A stretch of DNA of 64,000 bases from Sphingomonas prati (GTDB lineage Bacteria > Pseudomonadota > Alphaproteobacteria > Sphingomonadales > Sphingomonadaceae), in contig NZ_BMJP01000004.1 in assembly GCF_014643515.1 (NCBI RefSeq), positions 62,001 to 126,000 on the forward strand, given 5' to 3'. Made by a program: the position numbers and the translations under genes. The notes below the pieces were generated by a model. That model was not told the origin of the DNA and searched no databases. It saw only the letters and a list, made by a program, of their open reading frames with translations. Below, in pieces: positions 27,166 to 36,110 of this stretch (the stretch's first letter is position 1; the number at the start of each line of letters is the position of its first letter).

Positions 27166-27666
27166 ATGAATGCACGTGAAGCTTCAATACGCGCCAGCGG
27201 ACTGATGCTTGGCTGGACCAGGTTGCGTGACCAGATCGCGCGGCGGACGAAGCGGGACGATGCCGAGGATCTGCTGCACGATGCCTGGATCGGGCTGGCG
27301 GAACGAAAGGTCGTCGCCGACAATGCCGCCGCGCTTCTCGCCCGTGCCGCCACCAATCGCGGTTATGACGCATGGCGGCGCGAACGGCGCATCAACACCG
27401 GCCCCGCAATCGATCTAGCGGCCGATGTCCTCCCCGATCAGCGTCCCTTGCAGGACGAGGTTCTCATCGCCCGTCACCGTCTGGAACGGCTGCGTCGCGG
27501 CGTCGAGCAACTCAGCCCGCGGACCCGCGAGATCTTCTTGATGCACCGGCTCGGCGGTCGTAAATACCGGGAGATTGCCGAGGAACTCGACATCAGCCAG
27601 AGCGCTGTGGAAAAACATGTGGCGCGTGCGATGTCGCATCTGACCGATTGGATGGAGAATTGGTGA
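27166..27666 (+). CDS. ECF-family RNA polymerase sigma factor (FecI-like)
   Basis: 166 residues. Region 2 (RTKRDDAEDLLHDAWIGLAE, residues about 25-45) binds core polymerase and the -10 element. Region 4 (LSPRTREIFLMHRLGGRKYR, then ELDISQSAVEKHVARAM) is the -35 reader. It is followed after 1 base by a FecR-type gene and then a TonB receptor with an STN domain, the standard cell-surface signalling module. The most likely target is the promoter of the receptor gene itself. Confidence 0.92.
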   Translation: MNAREASIRASGLMLGWTRLRDQIARRTKRDDAEDLLHDAWIGLAERKVVADNAAALLARAATNRGYDAWRRERRINTGPAIDLAADVLPDQRPLQDEVLIARHRLERLRRGVEQLSPRTREIFLMHRLGGRKYREIAEELDISQSAVEKHVARAMSHLTDWMENW

Positions 27667-27667
27667 C

Positions 27668-28588
27668 GTGACCTTCCGCGGCGAGCCGGCGACATTCAAC
27701 CGGCAGGCGGCGGACTGGATTGCGCGGCTGCATGCGGACGACCGCACGGATCACGACAAGACGGCGTTCCGCGCCTGGCTGGACGCCGATCCATGTCATG
27801 CCGACGCGTTCGAACGCGCATCGGCGATTTGGGACTCTGCCGGCGGCCTGACTGCTCCAATGCCGGCGGCTCGCCCGTCCCTGCCATCCCGCCGCGCGGT
27901 CATGGCCGGTGGCGCAGCGCTGCTGGTCGCCGGGGCGTCCTCCGTTGGCTGGCGCGCGGCGAATGCGGGCGTCTACCGAACCGATGTCGGCGAACAGCGT
28001 CGTTTGGTTCTGGACGACGGCACGCGGGTCATGCTCGATACCGACACCCGCATTCGTTTCCGCGCGGCCACGGACCTGCGCACACTCTCCCTGTCCGCGG
28101 GGCGGATCGACCTCGATGTCGCTGCCGATCGCCGCCCGTTCGCTGTGCAGGCCGGCGGCCGCCGCGTGCTGATGCAAACCGGTCGTCTGGACATCCGCTA
28201 CGACGCCGGACAGGCGGCGGTGACCGCCCTCGACGGGACCGCCCGGATCGAGACGTCGGGATCGTCCGTCCCGCTGCGACCGGGTCAGCGCATCGCCATG
28301 GCCGATGGCCGCCCCGACCGGGTGGATCGTCCCGAACTGGACGATCTGGTCGCCTGGCAGACTGGGCGGCTGGCGTTCCGCGACGAGACACTGGCGCAGG
28401 CGACGGCGGAAATGAACCGCTACACGGATCGGACGCTGGTCGTGGTCGATCCGCGGGCCGCGGCCATGCGGTTCACCGGCCTGTACCGTGTGGGCGATCC
28501 GGAGGCGTTCGCGCGGTCGCTGGCCGTCTTGCTGCCAGTACGGGTCGATGCGGACGCCGGCGTCATCCGCATCTCGGCGACCGGCTGA
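27668..28588 (+). CDS. FecR family anti-sigma/sigma-regulator protein
   Basis: 306 residues from GTG 27668. The cytoplasmic N-terminal domain (DUF4880-like: FNRQAADWIARLHADD and DADPCHADAFERASAIWD) binds the sigma factor. A membrane helix lies near residues 78-98 (AVMAGGAALLVAGASSVGW). The periplasmic FecR domain spans about residues 110-210, and a C-terminal STN-like segment contacts the receptor. It relays ligand occupancy of the outer-membrane receptor to the neighbouring sigma factor. Confidence 0.92.
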   Translation: MTFRGEPATFNRQAADWIARLHADDRTDHDKTAFRAWLDADPCHADAFERASAIWDSAGGLTAPMPAARPSLPSRRAVMAGGAALLVAGASSVGWRAANAGVYRTDVGEQRRLVLDDGTRVMLDTDTRIRFRAATDLRTLSLSAGRIDLDVAADRRPFAVQAGGRRVLMQTGRLDIRYDAGQAAVTALDGTARIETSGSSVPLRPGQRIAMADGRPDRVDRPELDDLVAWQTGRLAFRDETLAQATAEMNRYTDRTLVVVDPRAAAMRFTGLYRVGDPEAFARSLAVLLPVRVDADAGVIRISATG

Positions 28589-28612
28589 AAATTATTTCAC
28601 GGATCCGGCTGA

Positions 28613-28634
28613 GGTAAATCCACCCCCGTTCGTC
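28613..28634 (+). promoter_or_regulatory. Candidate ECF-type promoter before the signalling TonB receptor
   Basis: GGTAAAT at 28613-28619 and CGTC at 28631-28634 lie in the fecR-receptor gap. The elements resemble ECF promoters in composition, but the spacing is shorter than the usual 16-17 bases, so this is only a candidate for control by the adjacent sigma factor. Confidence 0.25.
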
Positions 28635-28677
28635 GGGGATGCGGCGCCCGCTGGGGGGCGTGGGACGGGGACCTTAA

Positions 28678-31600
28678 ATGACGAACTTGAAGCAGCGGCT
28701 ATGCCGTTCGGCGGCGCTTGCGCTTGCGCTCTCCACGGTGGCCATGGCCGATGCCGCAAGCGCGCAGACTGCGCAGCGGCGGGTCCGGCTGACCATCGCC
28801 GCGCAGTCGTTGGACCGTGCGCTGGAACAGGTTGCCCGGCAGAGCGGGAACGACATCCTGTTCACCCGCGCGACGGTCGCGGGCGTCCAGGCGCCGGCGC
28901 TGAACGGTGCATTCGCGGCCGAGACGGCCGTTCGCCAGCTGATCGCCGGTACGTCGTTGACCGTGACGCGGGACGCTGCGGGCGCGTTGATCGTCCGCCC
29001 TCTGCTGGCGGCGGCCCAGCAAACGCCCCTGACCGCCCCCACCGCAAGCGCCGTCGCGGCCAGTGAATCCGACATCGTCGTCACCGGCAAGTTTTCGGAC
29101 GGCGTAGAAGCGGCGCTGGACGTCAAGCGTAACGCGGACTCGATTTCGGACGCGGTCGTCGCCGCCGACATCGGCAAGCTGCCGGCGTTCAACGTCGCCG
29201 AAGCGCTGCAACGCGTGCCTGGCGTCACGATCGTACGCGAAGCGGGCGAAGGCCAGTTCATCAGCGTGCGCGGCCTGGGCCCCAATTTTCAGGCCGTCAC
29301 TTTCGACGGCATGCCGCTCGCCTATAACGAGAATATCCGCAATTCCGGCCAGTCCGGTCGCCAGTTCCGGCTCCAGGTGCTGCCCGCCACGCTGATCGAC
29401 AGCGTCGTCGTCATCAAGTCGCCGACCGCCGATCTGGTCGAAGGCGGAATCGGATCGACGGTCGACATCCGGCTGATCGACCCCCTTGATCGCAAACCCT
29501 TCATCGCGGCCTCGGCCTTTGCCGGCTATGAGGAGCGGACCGATACCGTCAATCCCAACGGTTCACTGTCGGCCGGCTGGCGCAACGCGGACGAAACGTT
29601 CGGCGTGTTCGGCGGCGTCTCCTATTCCAAGCGGGAAGTGCAGTTCGACCGGTTGCGCACGGGCTGGGAAACGGCCGTTGTCGCAGGGCTCGGTTCCATC
29701 CGCATACCGTCCGACGCCCAGACCTATCTCGAACTCGAAAATCGCGAACGCATCAGCGGTGTCTTGGGCGTTCAATGGCGGCCGGCCCCCAATCTGGAAT
29801 TCAGCGTCGACGGGCTCGTGTCGCAGTTCAACAACGAAACGACCGAACGCCGCCTAACCTATTACATCCCCAGCCAGATTTCGCGGCTCGACGTGTCGAG
29901 TGCGGTCGTCGAGGACGGCCGGCTGGTCGCGGGCACCATCCGCGGCGCCCGTATCCGCAACTATGCCGAGTATCTCGACCAGTCGCATCGCAATTCGCAA
30001 CTGAACGCGACGATGAAGCTCGATCTGGGCGACTGGCACATCGAGCCGCGGTTCAGCTATGCGCGCGCCGACAGCGATCTCGACACGCCGATCCAGCGTG
30101 TCCAGTACCGCACGGCGAACGGCCAGGGCGGCGATCTGACCTTCGATTTCCGCGGCGATCCGCTGGATACCGGGTCGATCAACGCGCTGTATACCAGCCT
30201 CGACCTGACCGATCCGTCGAAGATGATCTATGAAAGTTTCGCGGTGCGGCCGATCAATTCGCGGGACGAGGACAAGACGGGTGTCCTCAACATCTCGCGC
30301 AATCTCGATTTCGGGCTTGGCGCGCTGCGGTTCACCAAGCTGGCGTTCGGCGGCCAATATTCCGATCGTTATCGCGACTATCAGCGCCGCGATCGCAGCA
30401 CGACGGTGTTGCGTGACGGGGTGACGCGGACCGACGCGTTTCTCGACTATCCAACACCCAGCAACGCCTTCGATCAATCGATCGACACGTTCCAGTCGTG
30501 GACCAACGTCGATTGGGACCTGTTCAACAAGTCCTACGTGCTGAAAGACGAATTTGACGGCGTGAACCCCAGCACCGACGATCTGGTCGCGACCGCGGCG
30601 GACCTTCAGAATTCCTACCGCATCGGCGAGGAAATCGCCGCGGGCTATGGCCGCGTCGATTTCGCGGCCGATCTTGGCCGCGTGCCGTTAAGCGGCAATC
30701 TCGGTCTGCGCTACGTATACACCGCCACCGACGTGCTGGGCACGACGGTATCGCCGGTGGTCGACGCCGCAGGCAAGGTATCGACCGCGGCGACGCCGAA
30801 CCGGACGAAGGCCAGCTATTCCACCTGGCTGCCCAGCTTCAACGCGAGTTTCGGACTGACTGACGAGATCAAGCTGCGACTGGCGGCATCACGGACGATG
30901 ACCCGTCCGTCGCTGTCTGAACTGCGCAATTCCATCAACACGAACAGCGTGACCGTCACCAACATCTACAATCTGGGCGCCGCCGCGCTGGCGGACCCGA
31001 CGATCAACCTGACCGCATCGGCCGGCAACCCGAACCTGCGCCCCTACACCTCGTGGAATTACGACCTGTCGTTCGAATGGTATTTCAAACGCTTCGGGGC
31101 GTTCACCGCGGCTGCGTTCCACAAGGATATCAGTGACTATATCGCGTCCGATTTCGAAACTCGGTCGCTCGCTTTCTCGGTCAGCGACGGCTCCACGCTG
31201 CCGGTGGACGTGCTGGTGTCCACCCCGACCAACGTCGGCGATGCCACCATTTCGGGGATCGAATTCGGCTACACCAACCGGCTGCCGTTCGGTTTCGGCA
31301 TTACCGCCACCGCCACCTTCACAACGTCGGATCTGAAACTGAACTCGTCGAGCGCGGGCACACGGTCCGCCGGGGTCATGGGCGTTTCAGACACCAGCTA
31401 TTCGATCACCCCGTTCTTCGAAAGTGGTCCCTTCGAATTCAACGTCAGCTACACCTATCGCAGCGCCTATATGACGGACTCCGGCGCAGTCGTGACATCG
31501 CTGCCGACAACCGATGATGTCGTTGCTTATTACCAGGACGGTTACGGGATCGTCGATCTCGGCGCGAGCTATCAGCTGCGGCCGAATGTCGAACTGTTCG

Positions 31601-31719
31601 CCCAGGCGGTGAACATCCTCGACCAGCGCCAGGTATCCTACGCGGGGACACGTGACGAGGTATCGGAGATCCATACCTTCGGCCGCACGGTCAACCTCGG
31701 CGTCCGCGCGAAGTTCTGA
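28678..31719 (+). CDS. TonB-dependent receptor with N-terminal STN signalling domain (FecA-like)
   Basis: 1013 residues. The signal peptide ends near residue 31 (ASAQ). The STN domain (residues about 36-105) reads ARLT-type LTIAAQSLDRALEQVARQSG and is the part that touches FecR. The plug follows with NADSISDAVVAADIGKLPAF and QRVPGVTIVREAGEG, features of the TIGR01782-type receptors common in Caulobacter and sphingomonads. The barrel ends TFGRTVNLGVRAKF. The class is frequently linked to carbohydrate or complex-ligand uptake rather than only ferric siderophores. It completes the sigma/FecR/receptor module. Confidence 0.93.
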   Translation: MTNLKQRLCRSAALALALSTVAMADAASAQTAQRRVRLTIAAQSLDRALEQVARQSGNDILFTRATVAGVQAPALNGAFAAETAVRQLIAGTSLTVTRDAAGALIVRPLLAAAQQTPLTAPTASAVAASESDIVVTGKFSDGVEAALDVKRNADSISDAVVAADIGKLPAFNVAEALQRVPGVTIVREAGEGQFISVRGLGPNFQAVTFDGMPLAYNENIRNSGQSGRQFRLQVLPATLIDSVVVIKSPTADLVEGGIGSTVDIRLIDPLDRKPFIAASAFAGYEERTDTVNPNGSLSAGWRNADETFGVFGGVSYSKREVQFDRLRTGWETAVVAGLGSIRIPSDAQTYLELENRERISGVLGVQWRPAPNLEFSVDGLVSQFNNETTERRLTYYIPSQISRLDVSSAVVEDGRLVAGTIRGARIRNYAEYLDQSHRNSQLNATMKLDLGDWHIEPRFSYARADSDLDTPIQRVQYRTANGQGGDLTFDFRGDPLDTGSINALYTSLDLTDPSKMIYESFAVRPINSRDEDKTGVLNISRNLDFGLGALRFTKLAFGGQYSDRYRDYQRRDRSTTVLRDGVTRTDAFLDYPTPSNAFDQSIDTFQSWTNVDWDLFNKSYVLKDEFDGVNPSTDDLVATAADLQNSYRIGEEIAAGYGRVDFAADLGRVPLSGNLGLRYVYTATDVLGTTVSPVVDAAGKVSTAATPNRTKASYSTWLPSFNASFGLTDEIKLRLAASRTMTRPSLSELRNSINTNSVTVTNIYNLGAAALADPTINLTASAGNPNLRPYTSWNYDLSFEWYFKRFGAFTAAAFHKDISDYIASDFETRSLAFSVSDGSTLPVDVLVSTPTNVGDATISGIEFGYTNRLPFGFGITATATFTTSDLKLNSSSAGTRSAGVMGVSDTSYSITPFFESGPFEFNVSYTYRSAYMTDSGAVVTSLPTTDDVVAYYQDGYGIVDLGASYQLRPNVELFAQAVNILDQRQVSYAGTRDEVSEIHTFGRTVNLGVRAKF

Positions 31720-31820
31720 CAGGCAACCGGCCGGCCGGCGCGACATGGCACGTCGTTCCGGCCGGTCCCAACAACAAGGCGGCGCATATCAGTCAGTCTC
31801 GACGACTCGCCGGCATCCGT

Positions 31821-32456
31821 TCACAGAAGCCGCGCGGCACGCGTCGGAAACTCCGGTCCGCGGACGGTCATCCGGCTGGCATCGTAGGGCTGCTGCAACG
31901 CCACGACATCGTCGTAGCGGCCCGTCAGCCACCGGTCCCAGTCCGCTTCTTCAAGTACGGTGATCATTGCCTTGGGATGAATCGGCGCGACAAGGTCGTT
32001 CGGATCGCAGGTCACCATCGTGAAGCCGGCGCCCGAGGCAGTGCCCTGCCAGAAGCCGGCGACCGCAAAGATCGGCTGGTCGATAACGCTGAACCACATC
32101 TCGCCCTTGATGGGTTTGCCACCGCCGACATCATGGGTGCCGGGCGTCCATTCGCAGAATTCAGTCAGCGGGATGAGGCAGCGGCTCTCCGGCCTCTCCG
32201 CCAGCCGCCGCCACTGCGGCAGCGCGAGCTGCCGGACATTGGTCATCGGGAACTTCGCCTGACCGCCGAGCACGTCCCAGGCCATGACGTCGAGCCCCAA
32301 ACCGCGCCCATCATGACGCAGGATCCAGGCACGACCCCGCGGAACAAGTTCCTGCGGTTGAAAGCGATTGTCCATCGGACGATCGACAACCCATCCCGCC
32401 CCGAACCGCGTCCGGATCGTGTCGGGCTCGCCGGCCATCCGCGCGCGGTTGCACAC
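31821..32456 (-). CDS. SOS response-associated peptidase (HMCES/YedK family)
   Basis: 211 residues, typical for the SRAP family. Cys2 (MCNR) is the residue that forms a thiazolidine link with abasic sites in single-stranded DNA. FCEWTPGT near residue 118 carries the conserved Glu, and LVAPIHPKAMITVL near residue 160 the conserved His. The protein shields abasic sites at replication forks. No SOS box was recognised upstream. It follows a 55-residue gene on the same strand by 5 bases. Confidence 0.93.
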   Translation of the reverse strand: MCNRARMAGEPDTIRTRFGAGWVVDRPMDNRFQPQELVPRGRAWILRHDGRGLGLDVMAWDVLGGQAKFPMTNVRQLALPQWRRLAERPESRCLIPLTEFCEWTPGTHDVGGGKPIKGEMWFSVIDQPIFAVAGFWQGTASGAGFTMVTCDPNDLVAPIHPKAMITVLEEADWDRWLTGRYDDVVALQQPYDASRMTVRGPEFPTRAARLL

Positions 32457-32461
32457 GCCGG

Positions 32462-32629
32462 TCAGACGTCGTCGGGTTCGCGCGGGACGAGATCACCGGC
32501 GGCGTTCGTCTCGGTCTCGTCCCAGGTGCCGGGCCGCTTCGTCACGCCGCCCGGCTTGGCCGTGTCTTCGATCCCCGGCTTCTCCGCATCGTCGATGCCG
32601 TTCAGGTCTTCGCTTCCGGTCCGTGCCAT
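32462..32629 (-). CDS. Small acidic hypothetical protein
   Basis: 55 residues from ATG 32629 with a GGAGACG ribosome site. Composition is strongly hydrophilic (Asp, Glu, Thr, Gly, Pro), probably disordered, ending LVPREPDDV. It resembles in style the small protein at 1503. The stop is 5 bases from the peptidase gene start, so co-transcription is likely. A near-consensus general-stress promoter lies upstream. Confidence 0.65.
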   Translation of the reverse strand: MARTGSEDLNGIDDAEKPGIEDTAKPGGVTKRPGTWDETETNAAGDLVPREPDDV

Positions 32630-32658
32630 GCTCGTCTCCGTCGTCCTACCGACGGTTG

Positions 32659-32684
32659 AACGCAGCAGACCGCCGCCGCGTTCA
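32659..32684 (-). promoter_or_regulatory. Candidate EcfG (general stress) promoter
   Basis: On the minus strand TGAAC (32684-32680), 17 bases, then CGTT (32662-32659). The alphaproteobacterial EcfG consensus is GGAAC-N16/17-CGTT, so 8 of 9 positions match. It lies about 30 bases before the ATG of the 55-residue gene. Confidence 0.45.
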
Positions 32685-34505
32685 CTCCACCGTCACCGAC
32701 TTGGCCAGGTTGCGCGGCTGGTCGACGTCCGTGCCCTTCAGCACCGCGACATGGTACGCCAGCAGCTGCACCGGGATCGCATAGACGATCGGCGCGATCA
32801 GCGGGTGGACCTTGGGCATCGTGATCGTCGCCAGGCAATCCTCGCCCGCCGCCTGGATCCCGTCATAGTCGGAGATCAGAACCACCTTGCCGCCGCGCGC
32901 CTGCACCTCCTGCATGTTCGACATCGTCTTCTCGAACAGCGGGCCGGACGGCGCCAGCACGATCACCGGCACATGATCGTCGATCAGTGCGATCGGCCCA
33001 TGCTTCATCTCGCCCGCGGCATAGCCCTCGGCATGGATATAGCTGATCTCCTTCAGCTTCAGCGCCCCCTCCAGCGCCAGCGGATAATCCGGCCCGCGCC
33101 CCAGATACAGCACGTCGCGCGCGCCCGCGATCTGCCCGGCCACCACCGCGATCGCCTCGTCATAGGCCAGCGCCGCGTTGATCGCCGCCGGTGCCTCCTC
33201 CAGGTGGCGCACGATCTCGCGCTCCTCCTTGGGGCTCAGCTTGCCGCGCGCCCGCGCCAGGTTCGCCGCGAGCGCCGCCAGCACCGCCAGCTGGCACGTG
33301 AACGCCTTGGTCGACGCCACGCCGATCTCCGGCCCGGCATGCGTCGGCAGCAGCAGGTCCGCCTCGCGCGCCATCGTGCTGGTCGGCACGTTGACGACCA
33401 CCGCGATCTTCTGGCCCCCGGCCCGCGCATGACGCAGTGCCGCGAGCGTATCGGCGGTCTCGCCGGACTGGCTGATGAACAGCGCCAGCCCGCCTTCCTC
33501 CATCACTGGATCGCGATAGCGGTACTCGGATGCTACATCGATTTCGACCGGCAGCCGCGCGAACCGTTCGAACCAGTATTTCGCGACCATCCCGGCATAA
33601 TAGCTCGTCCCGCACGCCACCACCGTCACGCGGCGGATGTCGGCGAAGTCGAAATCCGGGATCGGCAGCGCGACCTGCCCGTCGAGCGGCCTGAGGTAGC
33701 TGCGCAGCGTCTGCGCCACCACGATCGGCTGCTCGTAAATCTCCTTCAGCATAAAATGGCGGTGGTTGCCCTTGTCGATCTGCGCGCCGGACACGCCCGA
33801 CAGCGTGATCTCGCGCTCCACCGGATTGCCGTCGCGGTCGTGGATCGCGGCCCCCTCGCGCGTCACGACGACCCAGTCGCCCTCCTCCAGATACGCGATC
33901 CGCTGCGTCAGTGGCGCCAGCGCCAGCGCGTCGGACCCGAGGAAGGTCTCGCCGTCGCCGTACCCGACCACCAGCGGCGAACCGAGCCGCGCGCCGATCA
34001 GCATGTCCGGCTGGTCGCGGAACAGGATCGCCAGCGCGAACGCGCCATGCAACCGCTTCAGCGCCGCCACCGTCGCGGCCTCCGGCGTCGCGCCCGCCTC
34101 GACCTGTTCGGAGATCAGGTGCGCCACCACCTCGCTGTCGGTCTGGCTCTCGAATACCCGCCCCCGCGCGGTCAGCTCGTCGCGCAGTGCCTTGAAATTC
34201 TCGATGATCCCGTTGTGGACGATCGCCACCCGGTCCGTCGCATGCGGATGCGCGTTGCTCGTCGTCGGCCCGCCATGCGTCGCCCAGCGCGTATGGGCGA
34301 TCCCGATCGCCCCGCTCAGCGGCTCCGCGTCCAGCACCCGCGCCAGATTGTCCAGCTTCCCCTCCGCCCGTCGCCGATCCAGCTGCCCGTCATGGATCGT
34401 GCAGACCCCCGCGGAATCATACCCGCGATATTCCAGCCGCCGCAGCCCCTCGACCAGCCGCCCCGTCACGTCGCCCGCGCCCACGATCCCGATGATGCCG
34501 CACAT
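32682..34505 (-). CDS. glmS: Glutamine-fructose-6-phosphate aminotransferase (isomerizing)
   Basis: 607 residues. Cys2 (MCGIIGIVG) is the glutaminase nucleophile, and HTRWATHG near residue 87 lines that site. Two SIS domains follow (VACGTSYYAGMVAKYWFE; LGRGPDYPLALEGALKLKE), and the end DVDQPRNLAKSVTVE is the family's conserved C-terminus. It makes glucosamine-6-phosphate from fructose-6-phosphate and glutamine for peptidoglycan and LPS. It lies downstream of glmU on the same strand, separated by a repeat-rich gap. Confidence 0.97.
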   Translation of the reverse strand: MCGIIGIVGAGDVTGRLVEGLRRLEYRGYDSAGVCTIHDGQLDRRRAEGKLDNLARVLDAEPLSGAIGIAHTRWATHGGPTTSNAHPHATDRVAIVHNGIIENFKALRDELTARGRVFESQTDSEVVAHLISEQVEAGATPEAATVAALKRLHGAFALAILFRDQPDMLIGARLGSPLVVGYGDGETFLGSDALALAPLTQRIAYLEEGDWVVVTREGAAIHDRDGNPVEREITLSGVSGAQIDKGNHRHFMLKEIYEQPIVVAQTLRSYLRPLDGQVALPIPDFDFADIRRVTVVACGTSYYAGMVAKYWFERFARLPVEIDVASEYRYRDPVMEEGGLALFISQSGETADTLAALRHARAGGQKIAVVVNVPTSTMAREADLLLPTHAGPEIGVASTKAFTCQLAVLAALAANLARARGKLSPKEEREIVRHLEEAPAAINAALAYDEAIAVVAGQIAGARDVLYLGRGPDYPLALEGALKLKEISYIHAEGYAAGEMKHGPIALIDDHVPVIVLAPSGPLFEKTMSNMQEVQARGGKVVLISDYDGIQAAGEDCLATITMPKVHPLIAPIVYAIPVQLLAYHVAVLKGTDVDQPRNLAKSVTVE

Positions 34506-34570
34506 GATATCGTCCTTTCATGACCTCCCGCACGCGTGGAGAGTCGTCATCGTCATTGCGGCCCACCAAA

Positions 34571-34670
34571 CCCGTTCGGTTCGAGCCTGTCGAGAACCCT
34601 TCACCACTCCGTTCGGTTCGAGCTTGTCGAGAACTTGCGCAGTTCTCGACAAGCTCGAACCGAACGGGTC
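34571..34670. repeat. Dispersed repeat, three units including a perfect 25-bp inverted repeat
   Basis: One unit lies at 34571-34596. Two further units at 34611-34635 and 34641-34665 are exact inverse complements around a 5-base loop (TGCGC). The unit is GTTCGGTTCGAGC, then C/T, then TGTCGAGAAC, shared with 7253, 62323 and 62386. The cruciform sits between glmU and glmS. Confidence 0.9.
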
Positions 34671-34697
34671 CTAGGAAGAGGTCATAGCATCACAACA

Positions 34698-36050
34698 TCA
34701 CCGCTTCGCCATCCGCGCCCGGAACCGCGCCGCCCAGCCGGGATGCGCCTCCTGCCGCCCGCGCGCCACGACCAGCGCATCGGCCTCGACATCGCGCGTC
34801 ACCACCGACCCGGCCCCCACGATCGCCCCGTGGCCGATCACGACCGGCGCCACCAGCGCGCTGTTCGATCCGACGAACGCCCCCGCGCCGATCACCGTCC
34901 GCGCCTTGTTGTACCCGTCGTAATTGCAAGTGATCGTCCCCGCGCCGACATTCGCCTTCGCCCCCACATCCGCATCGCCGATGTAGGACAGGTGGTTCAC
35001 CTTCGCCCCCGCGCCCAGCACGGCCTTCTTGATCTCGACGAAATTGCCGACCTTCGCCCCCGCGCCGATCTCCGCCCCCGGCCGCAGCCGCGCATACGGG
35101 CCCACGTCCGCGCCCGACGCGATCGTCGCCCCCGCGATATGGCTGAACGCATGGATCGTGACCCCGTCCGCGACCACCGCGCCCGGCCCGAACACCACGT
35201 TCGGCTCGATCGTGACGTCGCGCCCCACCACCGTATCATGCGCGAACCAGACCGTGTCGGGCGCGATCAGCGTCGCGCCGTCCGCCATCGCCTGCACCCG
35301 GCGCCGCGCCTGCCACCCGGCCTCGACCGCGGCCAGCTCGCCGCGGCTGTTGATCCCGGCCACCTCCGCCGGGTCGGTCTCGACCACCGAGGCATGGCCC
35401 GACAGCGCCACGATATCGGTCAGATAGTATTCGCCCGCCGCATTGTGATTGCCGACCCGCGCCAGCAGGTGCCACAACGCATCGGACCGCACCGCCATCA
35501 ACCCGCTGTTGCAAAGGTCGACCATGCGCTCGGCCTCGTCCGCATCCTTATACTCGACGATGCGGTAGACGACCCCGTCCGCCGCGATCACCCGGCCATA
35601 ATGCGCCGCGTCGTCAGGCCGGAACCCCAGCACCACCACCGCCGGCGCATCCGCCGCATGCAGCCGCGCGACCATCGCCTGCATCGTGTCGGCCGACACG
35701 AGCGGCACGTCACCGTACAGGATCAGCACGTCGCCTTCGAACCCGGCCAGCGCCGCCTCCGCCTGCTGCACCGCATGGCCCGTGCCCAGCTGTGGGTCCT
35801 GCACCGCCACCATCACGCCCTGCCCAGCGACCGCCGCCTCGACCTGTTCGCGCCCCGACCCGACCACCACGACCCGCGCCGCAGCCCCGATCGCGTCCAC
35901 GCTCGCCAGCAGATGCGCCAGCATCGGCCGCCCGGCGATCGGGTGGAGCACCTTGTGCAGGTCCGATTTCATCCGGGTGCCCCGCCCGGCGGCCAGGATG
36001 ACGGCCGCGAGCGGGCGGAGAGCGGCGGAGGCGGTCTGATCGGTCGACAT
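34698..36050 (-). CDS. glmU: Bifunctional UDP-N-acetylglucosamine pyrophosphorylase / glucosamine-1-phosphate acetyltransferase
   Basis: 450 residues. The N-terminal nucleotidyltransferase opens AAVILAAGRGTRMKSDLHKV near residue 15 and includes LYGDVPLV. The C-terminal left-handed beta-helix has hexapeptide repeats (IGAGAKVGNFVEIKKAVLG; GAGTITCNYDGYNK) with the acetyltransferase active-site His/Asn region. It acetylates glucosamine-1-phosphate and couples it to UTP, giving UDP-GlcNAc. It is paired with glmS downstream; gph is divergent, about 60 bases away. Confidence 0.97.
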   Translation of the reverse strand: MSTDQTASAALRPLAAVILAAGRGTRMKSDLHKVLHPIAGRPMLAHLLASVDAIGAAARVVVVGSGREQVEAAVAGQGVMVAVQDPQLGTGHAVQQAEAALAGFEGDVLILYGDVPLVSADTMQAMVARLHAADAPAVVVLGFRPDDAAHYGRVIAADGVVYRIVEYKDADEAERMVDLCNSGLMAVRSDALWHLLARVGNHNAAGEYYLTDIVALSGHASVVETDPAEVAGINSRGELAAVEAGWQARRRVQAMADGATLIAPDTVWFAHDTVVGRDVTIEPNVVFGPGAVVADGVTIHAFSHIAGATIASGADVGPYARLRPGAEIGAGAKVGNFVEIKKAVLGAGAKVNHLSYIGDADVGAKANVGAGTITCNYDGYNKARTVIGAGAFVGSNSALVAPVVIGHGAIVGAGSVVTRDVEADALVVARGRQEAHPGWAARFRARMAKR

Positions 36051-36110
36051 GGGGGGCGTTCTGCCATGTTACGCTTGCATATTCCATAACGGCCGGGTGA
36101 CAGCGGCGTC

